From Schistocerca nitens (taxonomy: Eukaryota > Arthropoda > Insecta > Orthoptera > Acrididae): DNA of 64,000 nucleotides. The notes under the pieces were generated by a model, which did not search any database, had not been told where the DNA came from, and worked only from the letters and a program-made list of their open reading frames with translations. The position numbers and the translations under genes were made by a program. Positions 53,332 through 63,480 of the stretch are shown here, one piece after another. Positions within the stretch are counted from its first letter, which is position 1, and each line of letters opens with the position of its first letter. Location of the stretch: positions 129,392,521 through 129,456,520 of the forward strand of contig NC_064621.1 in the NCBI RefSeq assembly GCF_023898315.1. The letters run 5' to 3'.

Positions 53332-53544
53332 TATCTAGCGAACTCTCGTCCATTCTTGCTCTGGACGTCAACTAGGAATGCAGCATAGCCTTCAGGAAGC
53401 AACCTCAAACAAGGCGCTTAGTCAAGTATGGCAAAAGTAATACCTCTCTAGATATCCGTTTGTAATTATATGTATGCAGCATATGAAGAAGCCTGTAACA
53501 CAATATACATTACTTTTTACCAACGACTACTAATTATTTCAGTC
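53332..53544. other. Tail of an unidentified insertion
   Basis: This sequence, with 51080-51093 and 52515-52571, is what remains of the 2.46-kb segment once the two DNA transposons are removed (about 280 bp). It is flanked by the 15-bp direct repeat gttgcagatatcgac. I do not recognise it. Confidence 0.4.
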
Positions 53545-54394
53545 GTTGCAGATATCGACTATGCAGCCAGTTCCTTACCGACTTCACTGCCAAGCCTGCA
53601 CTATGTGTTTCTGTTTAGAATTGGCCACCTGTCATCATAACAAACACTGCGAAAGGAACTGCGTGCTATTGAAATTTTGAGTCGGGTACACTGCCAAAGG
53701 CCGCTGCTCGTATTCGGTCAAGAAAACAACTCAGAACCTGGACGGTGTATGACTGGAGGTGTGTAATCTTGTCCGATTAGTTGCATTTCTGCTTCTTTTG
53801 AATCGCTGTAAAGCTTCGAGACCGCCGTTGGCCAATTAAGCGTTGAACCTGCAGTGAATGAAGGCTGTAGTTCGCGCCAGTCGTGGTTTTCGTACCATCA
53901 CTTGGGTGAACTTATTCGGACTACCGTGAACATGAAGAAGGATGTTTTTTTCAACGTTCTCCATAAGAAACTGTTGACATTTTCTTCTACATCTTAATGA
54001 TGAGTATGCTGCGGAAAATCTTAGACGAGGACGGCAGTGCCCACTGGACTGTACACATTCGTCTTTGGTTTGACTTACTCTGTAGCACCCTTTAACAGCT
54101 CAAATGGCTCGCTAAATTGACCGATCTTAATCCTCCAGAAAATGCCTGGAACCGTTTGGAATAGCAATTGAAACGCATCCGTCAACATCTCCACAGGTTG
54201 GTACCTTCACGGCATGTAATCATCAATGAATCGCTTCAGATCGCATACCTAAACAAACTTGTGAACTGTCCCTCGCCGAATTGAGGCCATTATCGGGGAT
54301 GGCGGTGGTATGTTCTCAGGATCAATAATTCTTTGACCAGTGTGCTTACCACTTTGTTGATTCGGTACAGTTGGTTAACAATACCTCGAACATG

Positions 54395-54596
54395 CCGGTC
54401 GGTGTGGCCGTGCGGTTCTAGGCGCTTCAGTCTGGAACCGCGTGACCGCTACGGTCGCAGGTTCGAATCCTGCCTCGGGCATGGATGTGTCTGATGTCCT
54501 TAGGTTAGTTAGGTTTAAGTAGTTCTAAGTTCTAGGGGACTGATGACCACAGATGTTAAGTCCCATAGTGCTCAGAGCCATTTGAAACATTTTTGA
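54395..54596 (+). mobile_element. SINE-A, full length
   Basis: Box A in gtggccgtgcggttctaggc and box B ggttcgaatcc; common tail. The 12-bp TSD acctcgaacatg is at 54383-54394 and 54597-54608. Confidence 0.95.
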
Positions 54597-54608
54597 ACCT
54601 CGAACATG

Positions 54609-55369
54609 GTAGAAGGCTTTATTTGCCCGATGAGCAGTCACGAGCAGGCGAATTACACAAGCTGCCGCATCGGACACAGGGAGAGAACATAGAGGACGGT
54701 GGGTGGAGTAATTGTCCATATCATCTGAGATGTGGCTACAGCTTGGGTTGACCTGTAACATGACATCATCGTATTCTGTCACGGCAGATCGTGGAAATCC
54801 AACGTGATGGAACGGTTCCTATATTTGACCAAAAGCAATAGTTACATGGTCGGTATAGGTTGAGAGGGTGCTACAAAGCCCAAACTTGTGGCTGGCTACG
54901 GTTAACAAAAGAGTTACCACTATGAAATATTGTAAGTATGTGAATAAATCACAAGTACGTCATACTATTATGGAAAATCGAGCAGTATTCAAACCCAAAA
55001 CACATTCCCAGCTCGCAGCATGGGTCGTCAACGGGAGGACAGCAGCTCATATGGCATAAGCATGTAGACTGAATACGACACTGGCTTGTACCGGCTCTGC
55101 AGGCAGCTTTATACCGCTCTGGAGATGGAGGAATCACACCACAGTACGTGATTTCGTTGAGGGGGACGTGCTTTCGGCTCGATGGGGTGTGCTCGCGGCC
55201 GGGTAAACTTTTGTGGCACCGCCGGTTGTGGAAGCGAGTACATTGTCTAACTGGATCAGTGGTTAGAGCGTGACTGATGGTAAATTTCCACCAAAAAAGT
55301 CGTGCGGGCAGTGCGCACTTCACATACCACCCTGTCAGTAGTGTACTGTGTGTATCTCAATTCAGGGAA
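54609..55369. other. Unannotated
   Basis: No gene or repeat recognised. The 124-residue minus-strand ORF at 54949-55323 has no domain. Confidence 0.3.
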
Positions 55370-56033
55370 AACCACTGCCGCCATATTCAACTTCCGTAGG
55401 CAACCACGTGTTGATTGCAGAAGTCGCTATCTTACTGCAGCGGATTGTTCGTAAGAACACAGGTGCATCATCATTTGTTGCAGGTCGTGGCTGACGTTTC
55501 ACATGTGGCTGAACACTTCCTGTTTCCCTAAACAACGTAACTATCCGGCGAACGGTCTAGACACTTGATGTCGTTCAGGATACCGAGCAACATACATAGC
55601 ATACGCCCGTTGGGCATTTTGATCACAATAGCCATACATCTACAGGATATCGACCTTTTCCGCAATTAGTAAACGGTCCATTTTAACAAGGGTAATGTAT
55701 CACGAAGCAAATACCGTCCGCACTCGTGGAATTTTTCGTGATACCAAGTACTTATACGTTTGTGACTATTACAGCGCCATCTATCACAAAGCGAAAAAAG
55801 TGGTTCAACTAAAACATTCATAATTCTTTACGTACTACACGAATATGTAATAAAAATGGGGGTTCCTGTTGAAAAAAACGCAGTTGATATCCGTTTGACC
55901 TTCGGGCCAACCATAGCGCCATCTGGTTTCCCCCCTTCAAGTTAGACAAGTTTCGTACTTTGTATTCTTTTCGTTTGACGCTTTTTTCGTGAGATATTTG
56001 GCCCGGTCACGATCAATGGACCACCCTATATAT
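55370..56033 (-). mobile_element. 5' part of an IS630/mariner-type element
   Basis: The minus strand starts near 56033 (tatagggtggtccattgatc) with an AT-rich leader. A frame beginning near 55682 follows: 'MDRLLIAEKVDIL', then 'MYGYCDQNAQRAYAMYVARY' and 'PERHQVSRPFAG'. This is the N-terminal helix-turn-helix region of an insect mariner-type transposase. It fades beyond 55480. The catalytic half is absent. Confidence 0.6.
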
Positions 56034-56459
56034 ATATAACCGAAAATCCACTTAAAGAAGTGTTGAGTAAGTGTAAATATTGTTGAACAATACGTCCTTA
56101 GAACGGTTTCCTGAACTAACGACTTGCAGTAAGCGTTCGTTCCTGACAACGGCCAGATGCGAGTACATCGAAGGTTACATATGTGGATGCATCTACTTGG
56201 CAACAAGGAGGCAGGCAGATGATGGATGTATTGTCGTGAGATTGATAATTTTATGGGATAAAATAAGGCCTGCTTTGGTAACAGCGCCTGGCGATAATCC
56301 AGTGGCAACGGAGTACGCGGAACCAGCGAACTGGATGCGACGGTCTTCGACATGGGCCGCCAGCGCCATGTGTGCTGGAGGGAGTCTGCGGTTGCAGAGG
56401 CGCCAAGTTAAAGGCGGCTGCCAACTAAAGTTAGCTGTGTGTTGACTAGCTTAGTAGCT

Positions 56460-57800
56460 TCTCGTGTGGGTATTGGGTCCTTACGAGGAGAACACGCGTA
56501 AGTGCCAGAACACGATTTCCCAGAAATTTCGCTCATTGAAAGAGGAGTCAAAATAAGCGTACACGTGTCTCGGCGTATCCACAGGTAATCGACAGTTAAC
56601 GAGTACACAATCCGACCGAAGCGGTGGCACAGTGGCTAGCGTCGTGGCTTTACACATTTTTTGCTCCGTGTTCGAAACCCGATTGTTACTTTTACTTTTG
56701 ATTTTGTTTTTCATTTATCTTCCCATGTCCGTTGAAGACTACTACAAGAATGATTTCCAATTTATAATGAAACAATGTTGTTCTTATTCGTCTATTAATT
56801 GTATGTCTGGTGAATAAATTTAAAAAATTACATGAATGGAAAATTATTTACAATCGTTTTGGGTGACATTCATGTAGTGTACATTGATTTATAATCATCT
56901 GCAACAGCCAGTTTTCGGAAATTCATGTGAGAATCATACGGTGAAATTGTCGCTGTGGCAAACCTGCATCGCGAGATGCTCGTATTGTTCGGATTTTGTA
57001 TCTTTCGAATCTTTCCAAGATCGGTGTCATCCAAGGGAACGTAACAAATGTTTCTGAAGAATAAACAAAAATATTAAATATAATAACTAAGAGTTGATAT
57101 AACACTGAAATATAAGTACATCAGAATTTAAAAAGGATGTAACCCCCGAAAAATCATACTCATATTTATAAAAAATTGCTGTGACACACAGCTATAACTT
57201 TACAATTAATGTAACGCGCACAAATCCCCTATCTTGATAAGATAAATTCATGTAACCTTCTACGCACACAGGTCGATAAATGAAAAATTAAAATAAAGTA
57301 ATATAAATAAAATCAACACGCCGGCCGAAGTGGCCGTGCGGTTAAAGGCGCTGCAGTCTGGAACCGCAAGACCGCTACGGTCGCAGGTTCGAATCCTGCC
57401 TCGGGCATGGATGTTTGTGATGTCCTTAGGTTAGATAGGTTTAACTAGTTCTAAGTTCTAGGGGACTAATGACCTCAGCAGTTGAGTCCCATAGTGCTCA
57501 CAGCCATTTTTTTTAAAATCAACACTCGGGTTTGGAACACGGGACGCAAAAATGATAGGCCGAGCCGCTAGCCACTACGCCACCAGTTTAGCGGTGTTTA
57601 TCACGAGCTAACAGGCATATAAATTATGTCGAAAACTTTGACGGTCGCTTTCTTGGAACGGTGGAGTATCTACAGATAAGCCCAGACACGTGTTCGCTTA
57701 TTTTGGCTCTTCTTCCACTGAACGAAGTTTGTGGGAAAGCAGATTATGGCACTTGCCGCGTCCACCTCGTTAGACGTTTACGTGTTTAAGGGAACCTCTT
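56460..57800. mobile_element. Foldback element with another tRNA-like arm
   Basis: The left arm (about 56460-56860) and the complement of the right arm (about 57230-57800) share collinear blocks. These are acgagg...aagtgcca, tttccca, caaaataagcg.acacgtgtc, and a tRNA-like segment with ggtggc.cagtggctagcg (box A-like) and cgtgttcgaaaccc (box B-like). The tRNA-like parts lie at about 56625-56690 (plus) and 57525-57595 (minus). A SINE-A is inserted in the right arm. Outer limits and TSD are unclear. Confidence 0.62.
57320..57513 (+). mobile_element. SINE-A
   Basis: Box A in gtggccgtgcggttaaaggc and box B ggttcgaatcc. The tail is slightly diverged (gactaatgacctcagcagtt). The 12-bp TSD taaaatcaacac is at 57308-57319 and 57514-57525. 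Confidence 0.94.
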
Positions 57801-57979
57801 CTTGTCTGATCTCCTGATTACGTGCGAGATTGACGCTCTGGTCTCGATTGGTCTTTGCTCTTCGGACATTATAATTCCCGCTGTTGACAACTTGGCGCGG
57901 CTACGATATAGTAAACTTATGAATCTGGGCGAGCGAAGAAAAAAAAACACATAACTACTATCCAGTTACGTACATCTAT

Positions 57980-58164
57980 GCCAAGCGGTTCTAGGCGCTA
58001 CATTCTGGAACCGCGCAACCGCTACGGTCGCAGGTTCGAATCCTGCCTCGGGCATGGATGTGTGTAATGTCTTTAGTTAGGTTTAAGTAGTTCTAAGTTC
58101 TAGGGGACTGATGACCTCAAAATTTAAGTCCCACAGTGCTCAAAGCCATTTGAACCATTTTTGA
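57980..58164 (+). mobile_element. SINE-A, slightly 5'-truncated
   Basis: It starts within the head (gccaagcggttctaggcgct), keeps box B ggttcgaatcc, and has a shortened tail start (gtctttagttagg). The near-perfect TSD acgtacatctat / acgtgcatctat is at 57968-57979 and 58165-58176. Confidence 0.9.
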
Positions 58165-58356
58165 ACGTGCATCTATTTAGTTATTTACAAGACGTTGTAG
58201 ACAACCTGTAGCTTCTGCAAGTCAATGTACCACTAAACCTTCCCCGAACTGTATCTTAATGCTTCGAGAATTACTATAAGATACTGGAGATATTTGCATT
58301 TCCTCTCAGTCCATGAATACGCCACATCCGAGAAACGGCTTTTTACAGTTCATTTA

Positions 58357-58558
58357 AAAAACGGTTCAAATGGCTCTGAGCACTATGGGACTTAATATCT
58401 GAGGTCGTCAGTCCCCTAGAAGTTAGAACTACGTAAACCTAACTGACCTAAGGACATCACACACATCCATGCCAGAGACAGGATTCGAACATGCGACTGT
58501 AGCGGTCGCGCGGTTCCAGACTGAAGTGCTTGGAACAGCTTGACCAACCCGGCCGGCC
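58357..58558 (-). mobile_element. SINE-A
   Basis: Minus-strand full copy: tail complement ggttcaaatggctctgagca, box B complement (ggattcgaaca, mutated), head complement ccggccggcc. The 12-bp TSD acagttcattta is at 58345-58356 and 58559-58570. Confidence 0.94.
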
Positions 58559-58570
58559 ACAGTTCATTTA

Positions 58571-60067
58571 CACCAGATCCGATCTGGCTACTGGAGGTTT
58601 CCCCTGGCTGTAATGCTAACGTCGGAATTGTCTCTGAGCCCCAGTACGTAATTCCTAGTTAGGAGTAGCAACAAATCCCCTTTGCATTTTTTTTTTAAAA
58701 AAAAACGCATAAAGCGAATCGAAACATAATTAACATTAAAGGTACACATTGGCTGAATAGGGTGAACAAGTAAGACCTCAAACAGCCGTCACTCTCCGTC
58801 AGAGGTGAATAGAAAATAAGGAAAAGAGAAACTGGAGACGAGATTTGTGGTCCACTGATTACCTTCTTCTATTGCCTTATGACGACAATAACAAAAGCAT
58901 TTGGAAAAACAGTAACAGGCTACGACCGCCAATTGGTAGTACTCGTCATAACGTTAAAATCACATGCTACAAGTGGTGACGAGTGGTTCCTATTGCACTG
59001 GATTATCGCCAGGCGCTGTCACTTGCGGGTACGTCATACCACCACCTGTAGTAAGTGCTTTCATCTGGTGACGATCATTGGCTACCCGCTGTTACTATAC
59101 CATGAAAAAATAAATTTAAACATTCAATGAGTTGTAAAACGTCAATTCCAAAGGAAACCACATAACCAGCAATAAGGAGCGACTGGTTGGCGTTTGCGAA
59201 TGTGGTTTATTCTGTCATGCAAATGCAAACCGTGTAACGCTCTAGAGAGTTATTTGGGTGAAATACGTGGTCCCAGTACACTGTGCCACTTCATACATCG
59301 CTGTCACACGTTATTTCGTTCTCCTGGTGAAAGTCTGTTTACAGTGGCCTCTTTGTCGCTGTGACGACAAACTCTAATCTTCCTCCCGTGTGAAATAACA
59401 GGCAATTTGATGGTAGCTGTTGTAATATTTAGCGTTGTTTACAAATGTACTCTATTCCTTATATTATTATCGGAAGCTTAGAAGCGTGACGCAAGCGCAA
59501 GGGGCTGGAACATACGTAAATCGATTTTCCATTAAAATAGGAGTAATAAATGTTTCAAACGTCCATTGTAGTGGAACATAACGAAGACGACTTTTCTGCG
59601 TGTTCTCTTGGTACAAGAGGAAAATTGAAAAAATGTAAATTGCCGCGCAATTCAATTTACTTTCGCATGGCAACTGTTTGTAGAATGTTATCCCGGGAAT
59701 AACCGTCGTGTTTTTGCAGAAATAAACTTCCGCTTTTCTGATAGCTCCATAAATAACTTTATCTCAAATATTACGTGTTTTATCGATGAGATACGTTACC
59801 ATAAGCTCGATAACCTTTGATGTGCTGGTGACTGGAATAAAGACAAAGATCTCAATTAAATAAATATTTCTACTGTGACAGCGTTTCCGGTAGCAACTGA
59901 TTCCGTTCACCTTTCCTGCGTCTTTTGTGTTCCCTACAGGCACTCAAAAAATACTAATGCGTCGGTAAATGTCTCACCATGTAAACGAGTTTGAATAATA
60001 TGAAGTAATATTGGACAACACTAGAATAATCGACTATTAAGGGATGTTATAACAACGTATTGGTATT
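58571..60067. other. Unannotated
   Basis: About 1.5 kb with no recognised gene or repeat; T and A runs lie at 58687-58705. Confidence 0.35.
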
Positions 60068-60080
60068 CCTAGAAAAGAAT

Positions 60081-60387
60081 GAAAAGCACTCCGTCTTCAG
60101 GCCACGAGTGGCCTACCGGGACCATCCGACAGCCGTGTCATCCTCAGTGTAGGATGCTGATAGGAGGGGCGTGGGTTCAGCACACCGCTCTCCCGGTCGT
60201 TATGATGGTATTCTTGACGGAAGCCGCTACTATTCGGTCGAGTAGCTCCTCAATTGGCATCACGAGGCTGAGTGCACCCTGAAAACTGCCTGGATGGTCA
60301 CCCATCCAAGTGCCGACCATGCCCGACAGCGCTTAACTTCGGTGATCTCCCGAGAACCGGTGTAAGCACTGCGGGAAGGCCGTTGCC
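60081..60387 (-). mobile_element. 5S rRNA-derived SINE (SINE3-like)
   Basis: On the minus strand the first ~90 bp resemble 5S rRNA: gatcaccgaagttaagcgc, tcgggcatggtcggcacttg and gatgggtgacc match the usual 5S internal promoter region (gaagctaagc, gggcctggttagtacttgga, tgggagacc). A ~210-bp body of unknown origin follows. The 13-bp TSD cctagaaaagaat is at 60068-60080 and 60388-60400, proving retroposition. The 5S part is too diverged to be a working rRNA gene. Confidence 0.88.
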
Positions 60388-60400
60388 CCTAGAAAAGAAT

Positions 60401-60894
60401 TCCTATATCAGAATTCAGATACAAGTAGAAAAGGCTAAGGCCGTAAAATGAAACAATCTCAATCCAGCTATGCGTTACCTTTGCGAATTCAGCCGTATCT
60501 TCCATTCAGAGCTGTGAAGAAAATAGCATATCAGTCTTTTTGATTAAAATATATTCTTAGCAATTAACGATTGTGATTTATGCTATAAACAATGTGGAAG
60601 TATTCGACTGTGACTCTGACGTATCTATTCGATAAGCACGTAATATGCTTCGCTTTGACATAGTATGCCATAAGACGTTCTTTATGAAAAGACCTACTAC
60701 GAAGTATGATTTCTTAAATAATAGCTAACTGGTATACTGTAAGAGAAAGGAAAAAGGTAACGATCTTTACAAATAAAATTTCTGTTGGGCCAAGGAGTGA
60801 CCCCAATGTTCTGTTAGCACCATGTCTTTTTCAGCATATGCTCAGAAGCTCTCAATGTTCAAGTTGGTAAGCGAAAACAATCGGTATGATTGTC
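60401..60894. other. Unannotated
   Basis: AT-rich; no gene or repeat recognised. Confidence 0.3.
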
Positions 60895-61440
60895 CGAAGA
60901 GTGGTATGATGCGTCTCTCCACATTGGTTTATCCTGTGCAACCTTCTTCATCTCCGCGTAATCACAGCAACAAGCCGTGGTCTTCCGCTACAAAAATTTT
61001 ACCCCCTGCACTGCCCTCTATTTGGAATTCCACTACTTATCAACCGGTCTCTTCATTTAGTCAAGTTGTACCGTATAGCTTTTTTCTACTCCATTCGATT
61101 CATTACTCCTTTATTTTTACACTCTGCACTTGCATCTATTTGGAATTCCACTTCCCATCAACCGATCCCTTCTTTTAGTCAAGTTGTACCATATACTTCT
61201 TTTCTACCCTGTTAGATTCAGTACTCCTTCATCGGCTACTCAGTTTCCCAGGTTTCATAAGCTTACTTTCTCTTGTTGTCTGAACTCTATATGGTCCACG
61301 TCTCACTTCCGCACAAAGACTATTCTCCTTAAAAATACTTTCAAGAAATATTTCCGAAAACCTAAATTTATGTTAAATCTTAACATATTTCCCTGTTTGA
61401 GATACACTTTTCTTGCTACTTTGAGCCTGCGTTACAATGC
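60895..61440 (-). mobile_element. RTE-like LINE relic with internal duplication
   Basis: It matches 23893-24545 in the same order: atgcgtctctccacatt, tcctgtgcaaccttcttcat, aaccgatcccttcttttagtcaagttgt and cgtctcacttcc (written here in pieces). A ~118-bp unit is present twice (61006-61123 and 61124-61241), each with tatttggaattccac and agtcaagttgtacc. Too decayed to code. Confidence 0.65.
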
Positions 61441-61598
61441 CCAGTACTTCATTTAAAACCGGAAAACCACAAAACTGCTGGGAATGAGAATGCTTTAAAA
61501 ATATCGGATGTCCTTTTGTCATTCACGACAACATTACCATTCATTGCCGAACTTCCAGCATGCTGGAGTAATTGCATAGCAGAAACTTGTGTAGAACG

Positions 61599-61948
61599 GA
61601 AAAACAGCCAAAGTTGTAAATTTCATTTTTATTTACTTGATGACTACCTTCGGGTCTGGACCTATTTTCAAATCATCCAGCTAGTCAAAATGGTATTTCC
61701 AAAAATACAAGAATCATGTCAAGATAACAAACAAGTACGTTCATCGAAGTGCAAACAAGTTGTTACAGACCATACAGATATACTTTGTAGCTGTTATTTC
61801 CACATTGTTATGCGCATATGTTTGCTATCTTGACGTGGTTCTTATATTTTGGGAAATACCATTTTGACTATCTGGATGATTTGAAAATGGGTTCCGAATC
61901 AAAACTAGTCTTCAAGTGAAATTTGCAACTTTGCCTGTTTTTTCGTTA
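61599..61948. mobile_element. Small foldback element
   Basis: The left arm (61599-61740) and the complement of the right arm (61805-61948) share ttcaaatcatccag, tagtcaaaatggtatttcc and gtcaagata, plus gaaaaacagccaaagttg/gaaaaaacaggcaaagttg at the outer ends. Arms are about 130-140 bp, with the centre about 65 bp. A non-autonomous DNA element of unknown superfamily; TSD not certain. Confidence 0.75.
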
Positions 61949-62364
61949 CATTGACTTTTCATTTCATTTCACGACATGGCCGCTTGGCCAAAGAGCTACA
62001 CAGCATTATAGTTCAGATCTGCATTCTTCTTGCAGACCATACCATCGTCATATTAATCTCTCAGTGACTCGAAACTGCAGCAAGTTCCACGAATACGCTT
62101 TTTGTGTGGTGGTCTAGCGGTAGAACATGTGGATGGAAACTCAGAGGCTGTATGATAGAATTACGGCTGGATCATTCTTTTTTACTCAGCCTTTTAACCT
62201 AGAATTCATCTCACAATGGCGTGGAGATTCGCCAGAAACTGAACGTAGCTTGGAATCCACGTTAGATTGTAGTTCACCTTTCCCTGGTTGGATAATTTTT
62301 AGGGACCTACAAGTCACTTACCTGTAAGCTAGTTGTATCAGAAACACATACCGAAAAAAATCTA

Positions 62365-63480
62365 CGAATCCAAAACCTGTTTTATTTTTAATTCATTATG
62401 CATAAAGTAAAACGTCTTCCGACAATCTGCTTCAGCTTTCCTTCGTTAATATAAAAAGAGCTTGGCGCTGCAGCGCAGCAAATGACTCAACATTAAACTT
62501 TCTACTTTCCTTGAGTCAAACACAGATGCGAACACGATTCTTTGCGTTGTGAGATGAAAGATATTATTTGTTTGGACATCCCAGATTATTCAGAAGACTG
62601 ATAAACGAGCCTACACTCGAAAAAGAGATTTAGGCCTTTTAAAAAATGGTTCAAATGGCTCTCAGCACTATGGGACTTAACATCTATGGTCACCAGTTCC
62701 CTAGAACTTAGAACTACTTAAACCTAACTAACCTAAGGACATCACACAACACCCAGTCATCACGAGGCAGAGAAAATCCCTGACACCGCCGGGAATCGAA
62801 CCCGGGAACCCGGGCGTGGGAAGCGAGAACGCTACCGCACGACCACGAGCTGCGGACTAGGCCTTTTAAAGATCATAAGGACTTTGGGATAATCTCCTTC
62901 AATGGGCTTTAGAAATTTCTGGCGGATGAATGCACAATTTTTCAAAATATTTCTCCAGATTGTTGAGGGACACATTTCGAAATATGTTGACAGTTTCAGA
63001 CTGTCAGTTTCAGCTTCCCTCAAATTAGCAATCACAGTTCTCACTTTTAATTCACTGCAAATTCTTCGAACAATGGGCAGTAAGTTATTTACATTTCAGC
63101 TATTGTAATAAATATGACAGGTAACGAAAAGACAACAATCTTATCATCAGATTGCGACGCGAAACTTATAGTTTAATGTAATCAAATAATTTTAACAAAT
63201 AGGCTTCCCGTAGCCGTTTGAGAAGAGTTGCATAGAGAAAACACACGCCAATCGAAAATCTGTTGTTTTATTTTTTATCCTACCAGTAAGATTTTTCCGA
63301 AAAATTACTTCAGCAACTTTGCTTCGTTTACATACTGTACGTTCTTTCGTCAGCGCTGCAGATGATTCAGCTTTCAAGTTTCTGCCTTCCTTGAACCAAA
63401 TCTAGACGTGGACACGATAGCTTGCAACACGCGGAGAAGAGTTTGTCATAAGGAATCCAAGATAAGGAAATGTAGCAATG
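62365..63480. repeat. Pair of diverged direct repeats
   Basis: 62365-62600 and 63255-63480 are similar in the same orientation. Both have ctgttttattttt/ctgttgttttatttt, then cagcaact or gcttcagc, ccttcgtt/gcttcgtt, gcgctgcag, tttct..cttccttga and acacgat. They lie about 0.9 kb apart, with a SINE-G between. They could be terminal repeats of a worn non-autonomous LTR-type element or two copies of one repeat. Confidence 0.45.
62644..62857 (-). mobile_element. SINE-G
   Basis: Minus-strand full copy: tail complement ggttcaaatggctctcagca at the low end, box B complement ggaatcgaaccc, and Gly-like head complement cgtgggaagcgagaacgcta at the high end. The 13-bp TSD taggccttttaaa is at 62631-62643 and 62858-62870. 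Confidence 0.95.

Larger units (their letters stand above)
50330..54345 (+). mobile_element. Old Tc1-type element split by later insertions
   Basis: Pieces at about 50330-50616, 50841-51079 and 53545-54345 appear to be one Tc1-type element. The N-terminal frame has 'VGRTHDHAV' (50575) and a helix-turn-helix-like 'MYHLTGNGIRTVSGK' (50861-50905). The C-terminal block at 54100-54300 reads 'LKWLAKLTDLNPPENAWNRL' (third catalytic Glu), then 'LKRIRQHLHRLVPSRHVIIN'. Insertions: a SINE-A (50626-50831), and a 2.46-kb segment between two copies of gttgcagatatcgac that includes Tc1-C copy 2 and a palindromic mariner. The termini are not resolved. Confidence 0.6.

Noticed and set aside
57781-57800. aagggaacct as a terminus of the caagggaacct foldback family
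   Set aside because: It points outward from the neighbouring foldback and lacks the following ccatcgcaccc sequence and a partner end.
60300-60387. A 5S rRNA gene
   Set aside because: Only part of 5S is similar, it is diverged, and it is fused to a 210-bp body inside a TSD.
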